The notes below the pieces were generated by a model. That model saw nothing but the letters and a program-made list of their open reading frames with translations, did no database searches and was not told the origin of the DNA. 64,000 nt of DNA, taken from assembly GCF_000281895.1 (NCBI RefSeq), contig NZ_CM001558.1, forward strand, positions 5,398,556 to 5,462,555, given 5' to 3'. A program made the translations under genes and the position numbers. Each line of letters begins with the position of its first letter. Positions within the stretch are counted from its first letter, which is position 1. The stretch comes from Pseudomonas fluorescens Q2-87. GTDB taxonomy: Bacteria > Pseudomonadota > Gammaproteobacteria > Pseudomonadales > Pseudomonadaceae. Shown piece by piece: positions 47,389 through 56,498 of the stretch.

Positions 47389-48350
47389 GGTGTCTCCCGA
47401 AAATGTTGATAACCCCGTACTTGCGGGGTGATGCCGCGCCCGACGCTGTCGACCAGCGTGACGCCGTGCCCGGCCAGTACGTTGCCGATCATGTGGATTG
47501 GCCAGCCTTCGGCCTGCAACACTGACAGCCGGGTCGGCGGCATGGCGAATAACAACACATAATCGTCACCGCCGCTCAGGGCGGCATGCTGTGCGCCCGG
47601 CCGGCCCAGGAACGTCAGTAAAGCGTTGGACAGCGGTAGCCGGTCCCGTTCAACCTTTATCGCCACACCGGAGGCCTGGGCGATATGTCCGCAATCGGCC
47701 AGCAGGCCATCGGAGATATCCATCGCCGCTGTGGCTTTGCCCCGCAACGCCAGGCCCAGGTCAAGTTGTGGCCGGGGTGACCAGTAATGGGCCAGCAAGG
47801 GCTCGGCGATGGCGGGTTCGGCGTTACGCTCGCCCAGCACCAGCGGCAACGCACCGGCGGCATTACCCAGTTCGCCGCCGACGCACAGCACATCGCCGGG
47901 CTGCGCACCGCTACGGGTCAAGGCCTGGCCGGACGGCACGCGGCCGAATACGGTCAAAGTCAGACTCAGCGGCCCGCGCGTGGTGTCCCCTCCCACCAGC
48001 GTCACGCCACAGGCCTGGGCCATCTGGTTCAAACCACGGGCATAGGCTTGCAGCCAATCGGCGGTCACCGTCGGCAAGGTCAGGGCAAGGGTAAAGGCCA
48101 AAGGGCTGGCCCCCATGGCGGCCAGGTCACTGACCGCCACGGCCAGCGAGCGCTGGCCGAGCAGAAACGGGTCGCACGGGTCTGGAAAATGCACACCCGC
48201 CACCAGCGTGTCGGTGGACACCGCCAGCTGTTCCCCAACGGGAACGGCCAGCAAGGCACAGTCGTCGCCAATTCCCAGTGCAACGCCCTCGCCGCCCTGC
48301 GCACACGGCGCGGCAGCGAAGTAGTTGCGGATCAGCTCAAACTCACCCAT
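47385..48350 (-). CDS. thiL: Thiamine-monophosphate kinase
   Basis: A 321-residue ATP-dependent kinase that makes thiamine diphosphate, the cofactor of Dxs. The N-terminus has GIGDDCALLAVP, then STDTLVAGVHFP, and MDISDGLLADCGHIAQ in the middle. It is 18 bp after nusB and overlaps pgpA. Confidence 0.96.
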   Translation of the reverse strand: MGEFELIRNYFAAAPCAQGGEGVALGIGDDCALLAVPVGEQLAVSTDTLVAGVHFPDPCDPFLLGQRSLAVAVSDLAAMGASPLAFTLALTLPTVTADWLQAYARGLNQMAQACGVTLVGGDTTRGPLSLTLTVFGRVPSGQALTRSGAQPGDVLCVGGELGNAAGALPLVLGERNAEPAIAEPLLAHYWSPRPQLDLGLALRGKATAAMDISDGLLADCGHIAQASGVAIKVERDRLPLSNALLTFLGRPGAQHAALSGGDDYVLLFAMPPTRLSVLQAEGWPIHMIGNVLAGHGVTLVDSVGRGITPQVRGYQHFRETP

Positions 48351-48368
48351 TGGGATAACAAGCGCCGA

Positions 48369-48869
48369 TCAGCGCTTGAACGCCTTCACTTCAGCTTCAC
48401 GCAGGCGCGGGGCCAGTTTGTCGAGCACGCCGTTGACGAACTTGTGGCCATCGGTGGAACCGAAGACTTTCGCCAGCTCGATCCCTTCGTTGATTACCAC
48501 GCGGTACGGCACGTCGACGCGCTTGAGCAGTTCCCAGGTGGAAAGACGCAGGACCGCCAATTCGACCGGGTCCAGCTCTTCGATGGTCAGGTCCAGGCAA
48601 GGCGTGAGCGCGGTGTCGATTTCGGTCTTGAACTGCGGAACCCCGTGCAGGATCTCGCGGAAATACGCCCCATCGACATCACTGAAATCGTTGTCGACCC
48701 GAAATTGCGCTTCGATCTCGTTCAGCGATTGCTTGGCCATGTGCCATTGATACAGCGCCTGGGTCGCGAGCTGACGGGCTTCGCGACGCTTGACGCTTTT
48801 CGAAGGCTTGCCGGCATCGGCTGGCTTGGGATCGCGCGGGTTGAAACGATCGCTTTCGTCGCTAATCAC
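48369..48869 (-). CDS. nusB: Transcription antitermination factor NusB
   Basis: A 166-residue RNA-binding factor for rRNA antitermination. The motif [15 protein letters not shown] near residue 30 is the NusB start; the [20 protein letters not shown] and [15 protein letters not shown] stretches end it. It starts at GTG 48869, overlapping the ribH stop. Confidence 0.96.
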   Translation of the reverse strand: MISDESDRFNPRDPKPADAGKPSKSVKRREARQLATQALYQWHMAKQSLNEIEAQFRVDNDFSDVDGAYFREILHGVPQFKTEIDTALTPCLDLTIEELDPVELAVLRLSTWELLKRVDVPYRVVINEGIELAKVFGSTDGHKFVNGVLDKLAPRLREAEVKAFKR

Positions 48870-49342
48870 TTGGCCTCCAACTGCGCCAGCAGGCTGACCA
48901 TTTCCAGGGCGGACAGGGCAGCTTCGGCACCTTTGTTACCGGCCTTGGTGCCGGAACGTTCGATGGCTTGCTCGATGGAATCAACGGTCAGCACGCCGAA
49001 AGCGACCGGCACGCCGAATTCCATGGAGACCTGGGCCAGGCCCTTGGTGCATTCGCCGGCCACGTATTCGAAGTGCGGAGTACCGCCACGAATGACCGCA
49101 CCCAAGGCGATGATCGCCGCATATTCGCCCTTTTGAGCGACTTTCTGCGCAACCAGCGGAATTTCGAAGGCGCCAGGCGCACGGATGATGGTGATGTCGC
49201 TTTCGCTCACGCCATGGCGAACCAGGGCATCGACCGCACCGCTGACCAGGCTCTCAACCACGAAGCTGTTGAAACGGCCCACTACCAGAGCGTAGCGGCC
49301 TTTGGGGGCGATGAAGGTACCTTCGATGGTCTTCAGGGTCAT
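48866..49342 (-). CDS. ribH: 6,7-dimethyl-8-ribityllumazine synthase
   Basis: A 158-residue lumazine synthase, penultimate step of riboflavin synthesis. Motifs are [49 protein letters not shown] and [15 protein letters not shown]. Full length. It is coupled to nusB, as often seen in gammaproteobacteria, and follows ribB by 91 bp. Confidence 0.97.
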   Translation of the reverse strand: MTLKTIEGTFIAPKGRYALVVGRFNSFVVESLVSGAVDALVRHGVSESDITIIRAPGAFEIPLVAQKVAQKGEYAAIIALGAVIRGGTPHFEYVAGECTKGLAQVSMEFGVPVAFGVLTVDSIEQAIERSGTKAGNKGAEAALSALEMVSLLAQLEAK

Positions 49343-49365
49343 TCGTCAGATCTCTTAAAGAGCCA

Positions 49366-49386
49366 GAGCGCGTTCTATACGCGCTC
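49366..49386. other. Hairpin in the ribB-ribH gap
   Basis: Perfect 7-bp inverted repeat GAGCGCG/CGCGCTC with a 7-base loop, no T tract. It could be an mRNA processing or stability element in the rib transcript. Confidence 0.45.
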
Positions 49387-49433
49387 CTACAGTGATATTA
49401 GCCACGAATACAGGGCCGGAAAATCCCGGGCAA

Positions 49434-50525
49434 TTATTCGGAGGGCACGTATTCTACAACTTCCAGATCGAAACCGGATATCGCATTAAATTTCATCGGT
49501 GCGCTCATCAGGCGCATTTTCCGCACGCCCAGGTCCCGCAGGATCTGCGAGCCCGCACCGACAATGCTGTAGGTGGTCGGTTTTTTCACGGCGGCCTGGT
49601 CGGCGGTTTCACGGATATGCGCCAGCAACACGTCGCCATCGAGCGGGTGGCCGAGCAGCAAAACCACGCCGCTGCCAGCCTCGGCCACCGCGACCATGGC
49701 GGCCCGCAGGCTCCAGCGGCCGGGCTGCTTGACCATCAGCAGGTCGCGCAGCGGGTCCATGTTGTGCACGCGCACCAGGGTCGGTTCTTCGGCGCAAACG
49801 GTACCCAGGGTCAGGGCCATGTGCACGTCGCCTTCCACCGAATCGCGGTAGGTCACCAGATTGAACTGGCCCAGTTCGCTGTCCAGCGGCTGCTCGGCAA
49901 TCCGCTGAACGGTACGTTCGTGGATCATCCGGTAGTGGATCAGGTCGGCGATGGTGCCGATCTTGATGTTGTGTTCGGCGGCGAAGGTTTCCAACTCAGC
50001 GCGACGGGACATGGTGCCGTCGTCGTTCATCACTTCGCAGATCACGCCGCTTGGCTCGAAACCGGCCATGCGCGCCAGGTCGCAAGCCGCCTCGGTGTGG
50101 CCGGCGCGAGCCAGGGTGCCGCCAGCCTGGGCCATCAGCGGGAAGATGTGACCGGGGCTGACGATGTCTTCAGCCTTGGCGTCTTTCGCGGCGGCCGCTT
50201 GTACGGTGCGCGCGCGGTCAGCGGCAGAGATACCCGTGGTGACGCCCTCGGCGGCCTCGATGGACACGGTGAACTTGGTGCCGAACCCGGAACCGTTGCG
50301 CGGCGCCATCAGCGGCAGCTTCAGCAGCTCGCAGCGCTCGCGGGTCATCGGCATGCAGATCAGGCCACGGGCGTGCTTGGCCATGAAGTTGATGTGTTCG
50401 GCCTTGCAGCATTCGGCGGCCATGATCAGGTCGCCTTCGTTCTCGCGGTCTTCGTCATCCATGAGGATGACCATCTTGCCTTGGCGGATGTCTTCAACCA
50501 GTTCTTCGATGCTATTGAGCGCCAC
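49434..50525 (-). CDS. ribB: 3,4-dihydroxy-2-butanone-4-phosphate synthase with degenerate cyclohydrolase II domain
   Basis: A 363-residue RibBA-type fusion. Start is GTG 50525 (VALNSIEELVEDIRQ) with AAGGGGG upstream. The N-terminal half is DHBP synthase: MDDEDRENEGDLIMAAE (acidic loop), ISAADRARTVQAA and SPGHIFPLMAQAGG. The C-terminal half has the cyclohydrolase II fold, but where the zinc CxxDC motif belongs it reads GTVCAEEPTLVRVHNMD. Only DHBP synthase activity is expected, with RibA supplying the cyclohydrolase. It lies 16 bp after ribC. Confidence 0.95.
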   Translation of the reverse strand: MALNSIEELVEDIRQGKMVILMDDEDRENEGDLIMAAECCKAEHINFMAKHARGLICMPMTRERCELLKLPLMAPRNGSGFGTKFTVSIEAAEGVTTGISAADRARTVQAAAAKDAKAEDIVSPGHIFPLMAQAGGTLARAGHTEAACDLARMAGFEPSGVICEVMNDDGTMSRRAELETFAAEHNIKIGTIADLIHYRMIHERTVQRIAEQPLDSELGQFNLVTYRDSVEGDVHMALTLGTVCAEEPTLVRVHNMDPLRDLLMVKQPGRWSLRAAMVAVAEAGSGVVLLLGHPLDGDVLLAHIRETADQAAVKKPTTYSIVGAGSQILRDLGVRKMRLMSAPMKFNAISGFDLEVVEYVPSE

Positions 50526-50541
50526 GCGGCACCCCCTTGGG

Positions 50542-51219
50542 TCAGGATTTGAGGTAGCCGTTGGCGGCCAGAAAACTTTCAGTGATGTTACCGGCCCGCT
50601 TTTGTGAAGGGTCAGACTCTGCGGCCTTGTCTCCCAACAGCAGGCGCTCCAGGTAACGGGCAAGCAAGTCGACTTCCAGGTTGACCCGGCGACCGGGCTG
50701 GTACGAAGCCATGATGGTTTCGCTCAGGGTGTGGGGAATGATCGTCAGCAGGAACTCGGCCCCGTCCACGGCGTTGACCGTCAGGCTGGTGCCATCGACG
50801 GTGATCGAGCCTTTATGGGCGATGTACTTGGCCAGTTCCTTCGGCGCGCGAATACGAAACTCCACGGCCCGGGCGTTATCGCTACGCGAGACCACTTCGC
50901 CGACACCGTCGACATGGCCACTGACCAAGTGCCCGCCCAACCGCGTGGTGGGGGTCAGGGCTTTTTCCAGGTTGACCGGGCTGCCGCTCTTGAGATCGTT
51001 CATGGCGGTGCAGTCGAGGGTTTCGCGGCTGACGTCCGCCAGGAAACCGTTGCCCGGCAGTTCGACGGCAGTCAGGCACACGCCATTGACCGCGATGCTG
51101 TCGCCCAGCTTGACGTCGCTCAGGTCGAGCTTGCCGGTTTCGACGTGGACCCGCACATCGCCGCCCTTGGGGGTGAGTGCACGGATGCTGCCGATGGATT
51201 CGATGATGCCGGTAAACAT
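50542..51219 (-). CDS. ribC: Riboflavin synthase alpha subunit
   Basis: A 225-residue enzyme that dismutates two lumazines to riboflavin. Internal duplication is visible: MFTGIIESIGSIRAL with GDSIAVNGVCLTAVEL and GGHLVSGHVDGVGEV in the first half, repeated as KGSITVDGTSLTVNAVDG in the second. ATG 51219 follows GAGGAGG. Also called ribE in other systems. Confidence 0.96.
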   Translation of the reverse strand: MFTGIIESIGSIRALTPKGGDVRVHVETGKLDLSDVKLGDSIAVNGVCLTAVELPGNGFLADVSRETLDCTAMNDLKSGSPVNLEKALTPTTRLGGHLVSGHVDGVGEVVSRSDNARAVEFRIRAPKELAKYIAHKGSITVDGTSLTVNAVDGAEFLLTIIPHTLSETIMASYQPGRRVNLEVDLLARYLERLLLGDKAAESDPSQKRAGNITESFLAANGYLKS

Positions 51220-51265
51220 GGAGTCCTCCTCGAGAACGGACCGCCGCTTGCGCGAAAGCCGGGAA

Positions 51266-52399
51266 TTATACGCTCGCCAGCGGAACGGGAACGGCGATGA
51301 CTCGCCAGTCATCGCCCACGGCGCGGATTTCGGTGATTTTCAGTTCCGGGGCATCTTTCATCTGCGCCAGCGGCCAATCCAGCAACGGTCGCGCCGAAGA
51401 GCCAAGGAACTTGCCGGCGATGAAAATCTGGAATTCGTCCACCAGCCCTTGCCGGGCGAAAGCCCCCGCCAGGCGCGGACCGGCTTCCACCAGCACTTCA
51501 TTGACATCCCGGGCAGCCAACGCCACCAGCAGCCGACGCAGATCGACCTGACCGTCATCGCCTGCCACGATCATGCATTCGGGACCGTTGGCGTATTGTT
51601 CTTCCACCGCCATGCACGTGGCGACCAGCGCCGGGCCAGCCTTGAAGAACGGCGCATCCAGCGGCACCCGCAGGCGACCGTCCACCAGCACCCGCAGCGG
51701 CGGACGACTCATGATCAGCGCGGTCTGCTCGGCATCCAGCCCGAGTTCATCGGCGCGTACGGTCAGCCGGGCGTTGTCCGCCAGCACCGTATCGGCGCCG
51801 GTCAGCACCACACTGGCCTGGGCCCGCAAGCGTTGCACCGCCGAACGTGCGGCGGGGCCGGTGATCCACTGGCTTTCGCCGCTTTCCATGGCGGTACGGC
51901 CATCCAGGCTCATGGCGAGCTTGACCCGCACGAACGGCAGGCCGTGTTCCATGCGTTTGAGAAAACCTTCATTGAGCTTGCGCGCTTCGCCTTCCAGCAC
52001 GCCACTTTCAGTGGCAATGCCGGCCTGGGCCAGCCGCTGCAGGCCGCGCCCGGCAACTTCCGGGTTCGGGTCCTGCATCGCTGCCACCACTCGCGCCACG
52101 CCAGCATTGACCAGCGCATCGGCACACGGCGGCGTGCGCCCGTGGTGGCTGCAAGGCTCCAGGGTTACGTAGGCGGTGGCGCCCCGGGCCTTCACGCCGG
52201 CGGCGCGCAAGGCATGGACTTCGGCATGGGGCTCGCCGGCGCGGATGTGCCAGCCTTCACCCACCACCTCGCCGTCACGCACGATCACGCAGCCGACCCG
52301 GGGATTGGGGTGGGTGGTGTAGTGACCGCGCCGCGCCAACTCCAGGGCGCGGGCCATATAGTGAGCATCGAGGATGGCCTGTTGCGCCGAAACGGTCAT
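51266..52399 (-). CDS. ribD: Bifunctional riboflavin deaminase/reductase
   Basis: A 377-residue two-domain enzyme. The N-terminal deaminase has the zinc motif [11 protein letters not shown] and [16 protein letters not shown]. The C-terminal half is the NADPH-dependent pyrimidine reductase ([17 protein letters not shown] [20 protein letters not shown], and [12 protein letters not shown]). ATG 52399 overlaps the nrdR stop. Confidence 0.97.
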   Translation of the reverse strand: MTVSAQQAILDAHYMARALELARRGHYTTHPNPRVGCVIVRDGEVVGEGWHIRAGEPHAEVHALRAAGVKARGATAYVTLEPCSHHGRTPPCADALVNAGVARVVAAMQDPNPEVAGRGLQRLAQAGIATESGVLEGEARKLNEGFLKRMEHGLPFVRVKLAMSLDGRTAMESGESQWITGPAARSAVQRLRAQASVVLTGADTVLADNARLTVRADELGLDAEQTALIMSRPPLRVLVDGRLRVPLDAPFFKAGPALVATCMAVEEQYANGPECMIVAGDDGQVDLRRLLVALAARDVNEVLVEAGPRLAGAFARQGLVDEFQIFIAGKFLGSSARPLLDWPLAQMKDAPELKITEIRAVGDDWRVIAVPVPLASV

Positions 52400-52860
52400 T
52401 CTTTCACCGGTTCGCGGGCCAGGCGGTCGATTTCTTCGCGAAATTCGTTCAGGTCCTGGAAGCGCCGGTACACCGAAGCGAAACGGATGTAGGCGACTTC
52501 ATCGAGCTTCTGCAGTTCGGCCATCACCAGCTCTCCGACCACCAGGGATTTGACCTCGCGTTCGCCGGTCGCCCGCAGCTTGTGCTTGATGTGCACCAGT
52601 GCCGCCTCCAGGCGCTCGACGCTCACCGGGCGTTTTTCCAGGGCGCGCTGCATGCCGGCGCGCAGTTTTTCTTCGTCGAACGGCTGGCGGCTGCCGTCGG
52701 TTTTGATCAGGCGCGGCAACACCAGTTCGGCGGTCTCGAACGTCGTGAAACGCTCGCCGCAGGCCAGGCATTCGCGCCGGCGGCGGACTTGTTCGCCCTC
52801 GGCGACCAGTCGCGAGTCGATGACCTTGGTGTCGTTGGCACCGCAGAAGGGACAGTGCAT
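52396..52860 (-). CDS. nrdR: Transcriptional repressor NrdR
   Basis: A 154-residue repressor of ribonucleotide reductase genes. The N-terminal zinc ribbon has CPFCGAND and [12 protein letters not shown] (four Cys); an ATP-cone follows ([20 protein letters not shown]). It is the first gene of the nrdR-ribDCB cluster and diverges from a lipoprotein gene across 127 bp. Confidence 0.97.
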   Translation of the reverse strand: MHCPFCGANDTKVIDSRLVAEGEQVRRRRECLACGERFTTFETAELVLPRLIKTDGSRQPFDEEKLRAGMQRALEKRPVSVERLEAALVHIKHKLRATGEREVKSLVVGELVMAELQKLDEVAYIRFASVYRRFQDLNEFREEIDRLAREPVKE

Positions 52861-52987
52861 GGTGGCAGGCAACAAAAAAAGGGAGGGCCATGGTAGCGCA
52901 TCCCACTGGCAAGACAAGCCATAGGGTTTACGGTATACAGACGGGCTTACCGTCAGATCCATGGAATTTACCTTGCTGGAGCCACAC

Positions 52988-53452
52988 ATGCCGCTACGAA
53001 CGCTCGTTTTGCTCAGTCTTTTCAGCCTGCTGATGGCGTGCAGCAGCGACGCCCCCAAACCCGCCGCACCGGCGCCAGCGCCAGCCCCGAAGCAGGCCCA
53101 GGAAAAAGCCCGCCAGGCTGCGGAGCTGGGACCATTGCCAGCGTACCAGCGTGAATTGAGCGGCACACTGCAAGGTGTACCGGCTGGGGCCGAAGTGGAA
53201 CTGGCGTTGCTGGTGATCGATGACAAGGACCGTCCGCAGCAACTGCTCGCCAGCTCCAGCCTGATCGGCACCAACCAGGCCCTGCCCTTTCGCCTGCGCT
53301 TCAATCCGGAAGCCTTCCCGGTCGGTGCCCGGGTGGAACTGCGCGGCCGCGCCAGCCAGTCCGGCCAATTGATCCTGCACTTGCCGGAGCAACGCATCAC
53401 GCAACCGACCACCCAGGCGTTGGGCGCCCTGCAATTTGTCAAAGCGCCATGA
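52988..53452 (+). CDS. YbaY-family lipoprotein
   Basis: A 154-residue lipoprotein starting [12 protein letters not shown] at ATG 52988, with GGAG upstream; an ATG at 52961 is in frame but gives no signal peptide. Lipobox LLMACSS (Cys18). An Ala/Pro linker leads into a beta-rich domain with [20 protein letters not shown] and [20 protein letters not shown], as in YbaY/DUF4398-like lipoproteins of the META/YscW type. Function unknown. The stop overlaps the next ATG. Confidence 0.78.
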   Translation: MPLRTLVLLSLFSLLMACSSDAPKPAAPAPAPAPKQAQEKARQAAELGPLPAYQRELSGTLQGVPAGAEVELALLVIDDKDRPQQLLASSSLIGTNQALPFRLRFNPEAFPVGARVELRGRASQSGQLILHLPEQRITQPTTQALGALQFVKAP

Positions 53453-54105
53453 AGGCACCGCAGGACCTGCAACACGCGTTGAGTGAGTTGTTGGGCGATG
53501 CGCGCCTGGTGACCTGCCCGCTGCCCGAAACCGACTTGCAGTTGTGGCTGATCGATGGCGACAACATGGACCGCGCCTTCAGCCCGGAAGAGACTCGACG
53601 CATCCTTCATGAGCCGCCCTATTGGAGCTTCTGCTGGGCCAGCGGCCTGGCGATGGTGCGCTATCTGGCCGAACAGCCGCAGTGGGTCGCGGGCAAGCGG
53701 GTGCTGGATTTTGGCGCCGGCTCCGGGGTGGCGGGCATTGCGGCGGTCAAGGCTGGGGCGCTGGAGGTGGTGGCCTGCGACCTGGACCCGCTGGCGATCG
53801 CCGCGTGCCGGGCCAACGCCGCGCTCAACGGCGTGGAGCTGGGTTATTCGACGGACTTTTTCGCCGAGGCCGATCGTTTCGACCTGATCCTGGTGGCCGA
53901 TGTGCTCTATGACCGGGCCAACCTGCCGCTGCTCGACCACTTTCTCAGCCGCGGCCGCGAGGCCCTGGTGGCCGATTCCCGGGTGCGGGATTTCCAGCAT
54001 CCGCTGTACCGGCGCGTCGACATGCTTGAAGCCATGACCTTGCCGGACCTGGCCGAACCCGAGGAGTTTCGGCATGTGAGCCTGTACCACGCGAGCCGAA
54101 CCTAA
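53449..54105 (+). CDS. Class I SAM methyltransferase, ETF-beta lysine methyltransferase-like
   Basis: A 218-residue methyltransferase. [18 protein letters not shown] precedes motif [16 protein letters not shown] (about 85-99), then [15 protein letters not shown] (motif II) and [15 protein letters not shown]. The P-x-W-x-x-x-W-A-S-G entry and the DVLYD box are shared with the METTL20/ETFBKMT and PrmA-like protein lysine methyltransferases, so electron-transfer flavoprotein is a possible target. ATGA overlap with the lipoprotein gene. Confidence 0.82.
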   Translation: MKAPQDLQHALSELLGDARLVTCPLPETDLQLWLIDGDNMDRAFSPEETRRILHEPPYWSFCWASGLAMVRYLAEQPQWVAGKRVLDFGAGSGVAGIAAVKAGALEVVACDLDPLAIAACRANAALNGVELGYSTDFFAEADRFDLILVADVLYDRANLPLLDHFLSRGREALVADSRVRDFQHPLYRRVDMLEAMTLPDLAEPEEFRHVSLYHASRT

Positions 54106-54107
54106 AA

Positions 54108-54205
54108 GCTTCGCGAGCAAGCCCGCTCCCACATTCGATCTCCGTGGATACAAAATTAGCGTTCAGGCGCAGGTCCCGTGTGGGAGCGGGCTTGCTCGCG
54201 AAGGC
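54108..54205. repeat. REP doublet, arms outward
   Basis: TCGCGAGCAAGCCCGCTCCC then GTGGGAGCGGGCTTGCTCGC, separated by about 55 bp of unrelated sequence. Confidence 0.88.
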
Positions 54206-54301
54206 GTCCTATCAAACACCACAAGACGAAAACCTCACCGCTTTCAGCCACCCCCCACCAAGCCGTATAGTTGCCCCATTCAAGCGTTCTACGAGATTCC
54301 C

Positions 54302-55174
54302 ATGACCCAGGACACGCCTTACATCTTCGACGCGACCACCGCCGATTTCGACCAGTCGGTGATCGCGAACTCCTTCCACAAACCGGTGCTGGTGGATTTC
54401 TGGGCCGAGTGGTGTGCGCCGTGCAAAGCCTTGATGCCGATGCTGCAAACCATCGCCGAGAGCTATCAGGGCGAACTGCTGCTGGCCAAGGTGAACTGCG
54501 ACATCGAACAGGACATCGTCGCCCGCTTCGGCATTCGTAGCCTGCCCACGGTGGTGTTGTTCAAGGACGGCCAGCCCGTCGACGGTTTTGCCGGGGCCCA
54601 GCCGGAATCGGCGGTACGCACGATGCTCGAACCCCACGTGCAGATGCCACCGCCTGCCGCCGCCGACCCGTTCGAACAGGCCCAGGCGATGTTCGACGAC
54701 GGCCGTTTCGCCGACGCCGAAGCGTTGCTCACGGTGTTGCTCGGTGAAGACAACACCAATGCCAAGGCCTTGATCCTGTATGCCCGCTGCCTGACCGAAC
54801 GCGGCGAACTGGACGAAGCGCAGACCGTGCTCGACGCGGTCAAGAGCGATGAGCATAAAGCCGCACTGGCAGGCGCCAAGGCGCAGATCCAGTTCCTCGG
54901 CCTGGCCAAGCACTTGCCGGACGCCGCCGACCTCAAGGCGCGCCTGGCCAAAGATCCACAGGACGACGAAGCGGTGTATCAACTGGCGATCCAGCAACTG
55001 GCGCGCCAGCAATACGAAGCGGCTCTCGATGCGTTGCTCAAACTGTTCGTGCGCAACCGCAGCTACAGCGAAGGCCTGCCCCACAAGACCCTGCTGCAAG
55101 TATTCGAACTGCTGGGCAACGATCATCCGCTGGTGACGACCTATCGCCGCAAGCTGTTCGCGGCGTTGTACTAG
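54302..55174 (+). CDS. ybbN: Co-chaperone YbbN/CnoX (thioredoxin-TPR protein)
   Basis: A 290-residue protein. The N-terminal thioredoxin domain has WAEWCAPCK (about 35-43), with both Cys kept, unlike E. coli CnoX where the motif is SxxC. Helical TPR-like repeats follow (AQAMFDDGRFADAEALLTVL, IQQLARQQYEAALDALLKLF). The family holds unfolded proteins during oxidative chlorine stress and hands them to GroEL/DnaK. Confidence 0.9.
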   Translation: MTQDTPYIFDATTADFDQSVIANSFHKPVLVDFWAEWCAPCKALMPMLQTIAESYQGELLLAKVNCDIEQDIVARFGIRSLPTVVLFKDGQPVDGFAGAQPESAVRTMLEPHVQMPPPAAADPFEQAQAMFDDGRFADAEALLTVLLGEDNTNAKALILYARCLTERGELDEAQTVLDAVKSDEHKAALAGAKAQIQFLGLAKHLPDAADLKARLAKDPQDDEAVYQLAIQQLARQQYEAALDALLKLFVRNRSYSEGLPHKTLLQVFELLGNDHPLVTTYRRKLFAALY

Positions 55175-55175
55175 A

Positions 55176-55236
55176 GGAGCAGCTGCAAGCGGCAAGACGG
55201 CTTTAATTTGAAGCTTGCGGCTTGTAGCTTGCAGCT
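55176..55236. repeat. Inverted repeat of the AGCTGCAAGC family
   Basis: AGCAGCTGCAAGCGGCAAG and GCTTGCGGCTTGTAGCTTGC form imperfect inverse arms around TTTAATTTG. This is another dispersed pseudomonad repeat. Its right half encodes the last residues of the following minus-strand gene. Confidence 0.7.
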
Positions 55237-55586
55237 TCTTCTCCCACCCAACTATAGAGCGGCGTATCGCCGCCGCTCAGCACCTTGACCTCGGCGCTGT
55301 GGCGCAGGCGCACCAATAAGCGTTTGCCCGCCGATGCGCTGCCGGTCAGGCCTTCGAGCTGTTCCAGCAGGTCCGGGCCGCTCAACTGCCCGGCCTTGCG
55401 CAGCAGTTCCTTGGCGATCTGCCACACCGCGTCGTCCTGATTCGCTGGCCTGGCCGCAGGGGCTGTCGTGGCGTCGGGCTTGACCGCCTGCAACTGCGCG
55501 CCAAGCTGCGCCCAGTCGCCTTCATCCATTTCGATCGACAAGTCCACCGGCCACTCGCCGATGGTTCCGCGTATCCGCAACATCAT
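55203..55586 (-). CDS. Hypothetical protein with a repeat-derived C-terminus
   Basis: A 127-residue soluble protein (MMLRIRGTIGEWPVDLSIEM). Two adjacent ATG codons (55586, 55583) follow AGGAG; either may be used. The middle part (AVWQIAKELLRKAGQLSGPD and GKRLLVRLRHSAEVKVLSG) looks like a conserved pseudomonad protein I cannot assign. The tail EEAASYKPQASN is encoded by the dispersed repeat at 55176-55236, suggesting that repeat insertion replaced the original stop. Confidence 0.72.
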   Translation of the reverse strand: MMLRIRGTIGEWPVDLSIEMDEGDWAQLGAQLQAVKPDATTAPAARPANQDDAVWQIAKELLRKAGQLSGPDLLEQLEGLTGSASAGKRLLVRLRHSAEVKVLSGGDTPLYSWVGEEAASYKPQASN

Positions 55587-55668
55587 CGTGCTCCTGAATA
55601 TTTCATGTGCGCATGCTCCCATGGGCCTTGCGCGACGCCAAGCAGGCGGTCAAACTCTCCGCACTTTC

Positions 55669-55686
55669 GTTATAAGATTACATAAC
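55669..55686. promoter_or_regulatory. Possible Zur-type operator
   Basis: GTTATAAGATTACATAAC has inverse ends GTTAT/ATAAC, as in gammaproteobacterial Zur boxes, but wider inner spacing than the usual site. It lies 27 bp before the ATG of a His-rich zinc-linked gene. Weak. Confidence 0.35.
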
Positions 55687-55712
55687 ACATTATTCATTTC
55701 CGGAGACTTGTC

Positions 55713-56300
55713 ATGCGTCGTCTGCTTCTTGCCCTGCCGTTCGCCCTGCTGCCCCTGGCTGTCGCCCATGCGGCCGTCGAGCATGACCATGACCATGACC
55801 ACGAGCATGGCAGCCTCGGCGCCCACGAACACGGCGTCGGCCGGTTGAACGCCGCCCTGGACGGCCAGACCCTGGAGCTGGAGCTGGAAAGCCCGGCGAT
55901 GAACCTGGTGGGCTTCGAACACGCCGCCACCAGCGATGCCGACAAGGCCAAGGTCGCCGCCGTCCGTGCGCAGTTGGACAAGCCATTGGCATTGTTCAAC
56001 CTACCCGCCGCCGCCAACTGCACCGTGGCCCAGCAGGAATTGGAAAGCCCGTTGTTTGGCGATGAACCGGAACACGACGACCACGATGAAGACGCCGATG
56101 GCGATGAACATCACGAACACAGTGAAATCCACGCCCACTACCAGTTCACCTGCGCCGCCCCTGGTACCTTGAAGAACCTGGACCTGGCGACACTGTTCAA
56201 GACCTTCCCGGCCACCCAGAAAATCCAGGTACAACTGATCAGCCCGAGCGGCCAGCAAGGTGTTGAAGTGACGGCCAAGGCGCCAACCCTGAAATTCTGA
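55713..56300 (+). CDS. DUF2796 histidine-rich zinc-binding exported protein (ZrgA-like)
   Basis: A 195-residue exported protein. Signal peptide ends AVAHAA. Two His/Asp-rich metal-binding stretches are at 24-40 (HDHDHDHEHGSLGAHEHG) and about 121-143 (HDDHDEDADGDEHHEHSEIH). This matches DUF2796, as in Vibrio ZrgA and P. aeruginosa PA4063, the latter in a zinc-starvation operon from memory. It is followed by an ABC ATPase, a permease and a DUF3299 gene. A zinc uptake or delivery role is likely. A REP doublet separates it from the ABC gene. Confidence 0.85.
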   Translation: MRRLLLALPFALLPLAVAHAAVEHDHDHDHEHGSLGAHEHGVGRLNAALDGQTLELELESPAMNLVGFEHAATSDADKAKVAAVRAQLDKPLALFNLPAAANCTVAQQELESPLFGDEPEHDDHDEDADGDEHHEHSEIHAHYQFTCAAPGTLKNLDLATLFKTFPATQKIQVQLISPSGQQGVEVTAKAPTLKF

Positions 56301-56380
56301 TCTACTGCAAAACCCATGTGGGAGCCTGCTCCTACAGCTGATCTGCTGTGAATGCAAAATCAGGGTTCGCCACACATCCA

Positions 56381-56471
56381 TGTGGGAGCGGGCTTGCTCG
56401 CGAAGGCGATGGAACATTCAACATTGAATGTCGACGGATATACCGCTTTCGCGAGCAAGCCCGCACCCACA
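56381..56471. repeat. REP doublet, arms inward
   Basis: TGTGGGAGCGGGCTTGCTCG and CGAGCAAGCCCGCACCCACA. A partial arm (ATGTGGGAGCCTGCTCCTAC) lies at 56319-56338. It sits inside the zinc-linked operon, between the first and second genes. Confidence 0.9.
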
Positions 56472-56498
56472 GGTATTCAATCTGTGAAATCGGCAAAC

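Noticed and set aside
49343..51265. FMN riboswitch before ribB, ribC or ribH
   Set aside because: The gaps (16-91 bp) are too short and lack the conserved multi-stem core; only a simple hairpin is present at 49366-49386.
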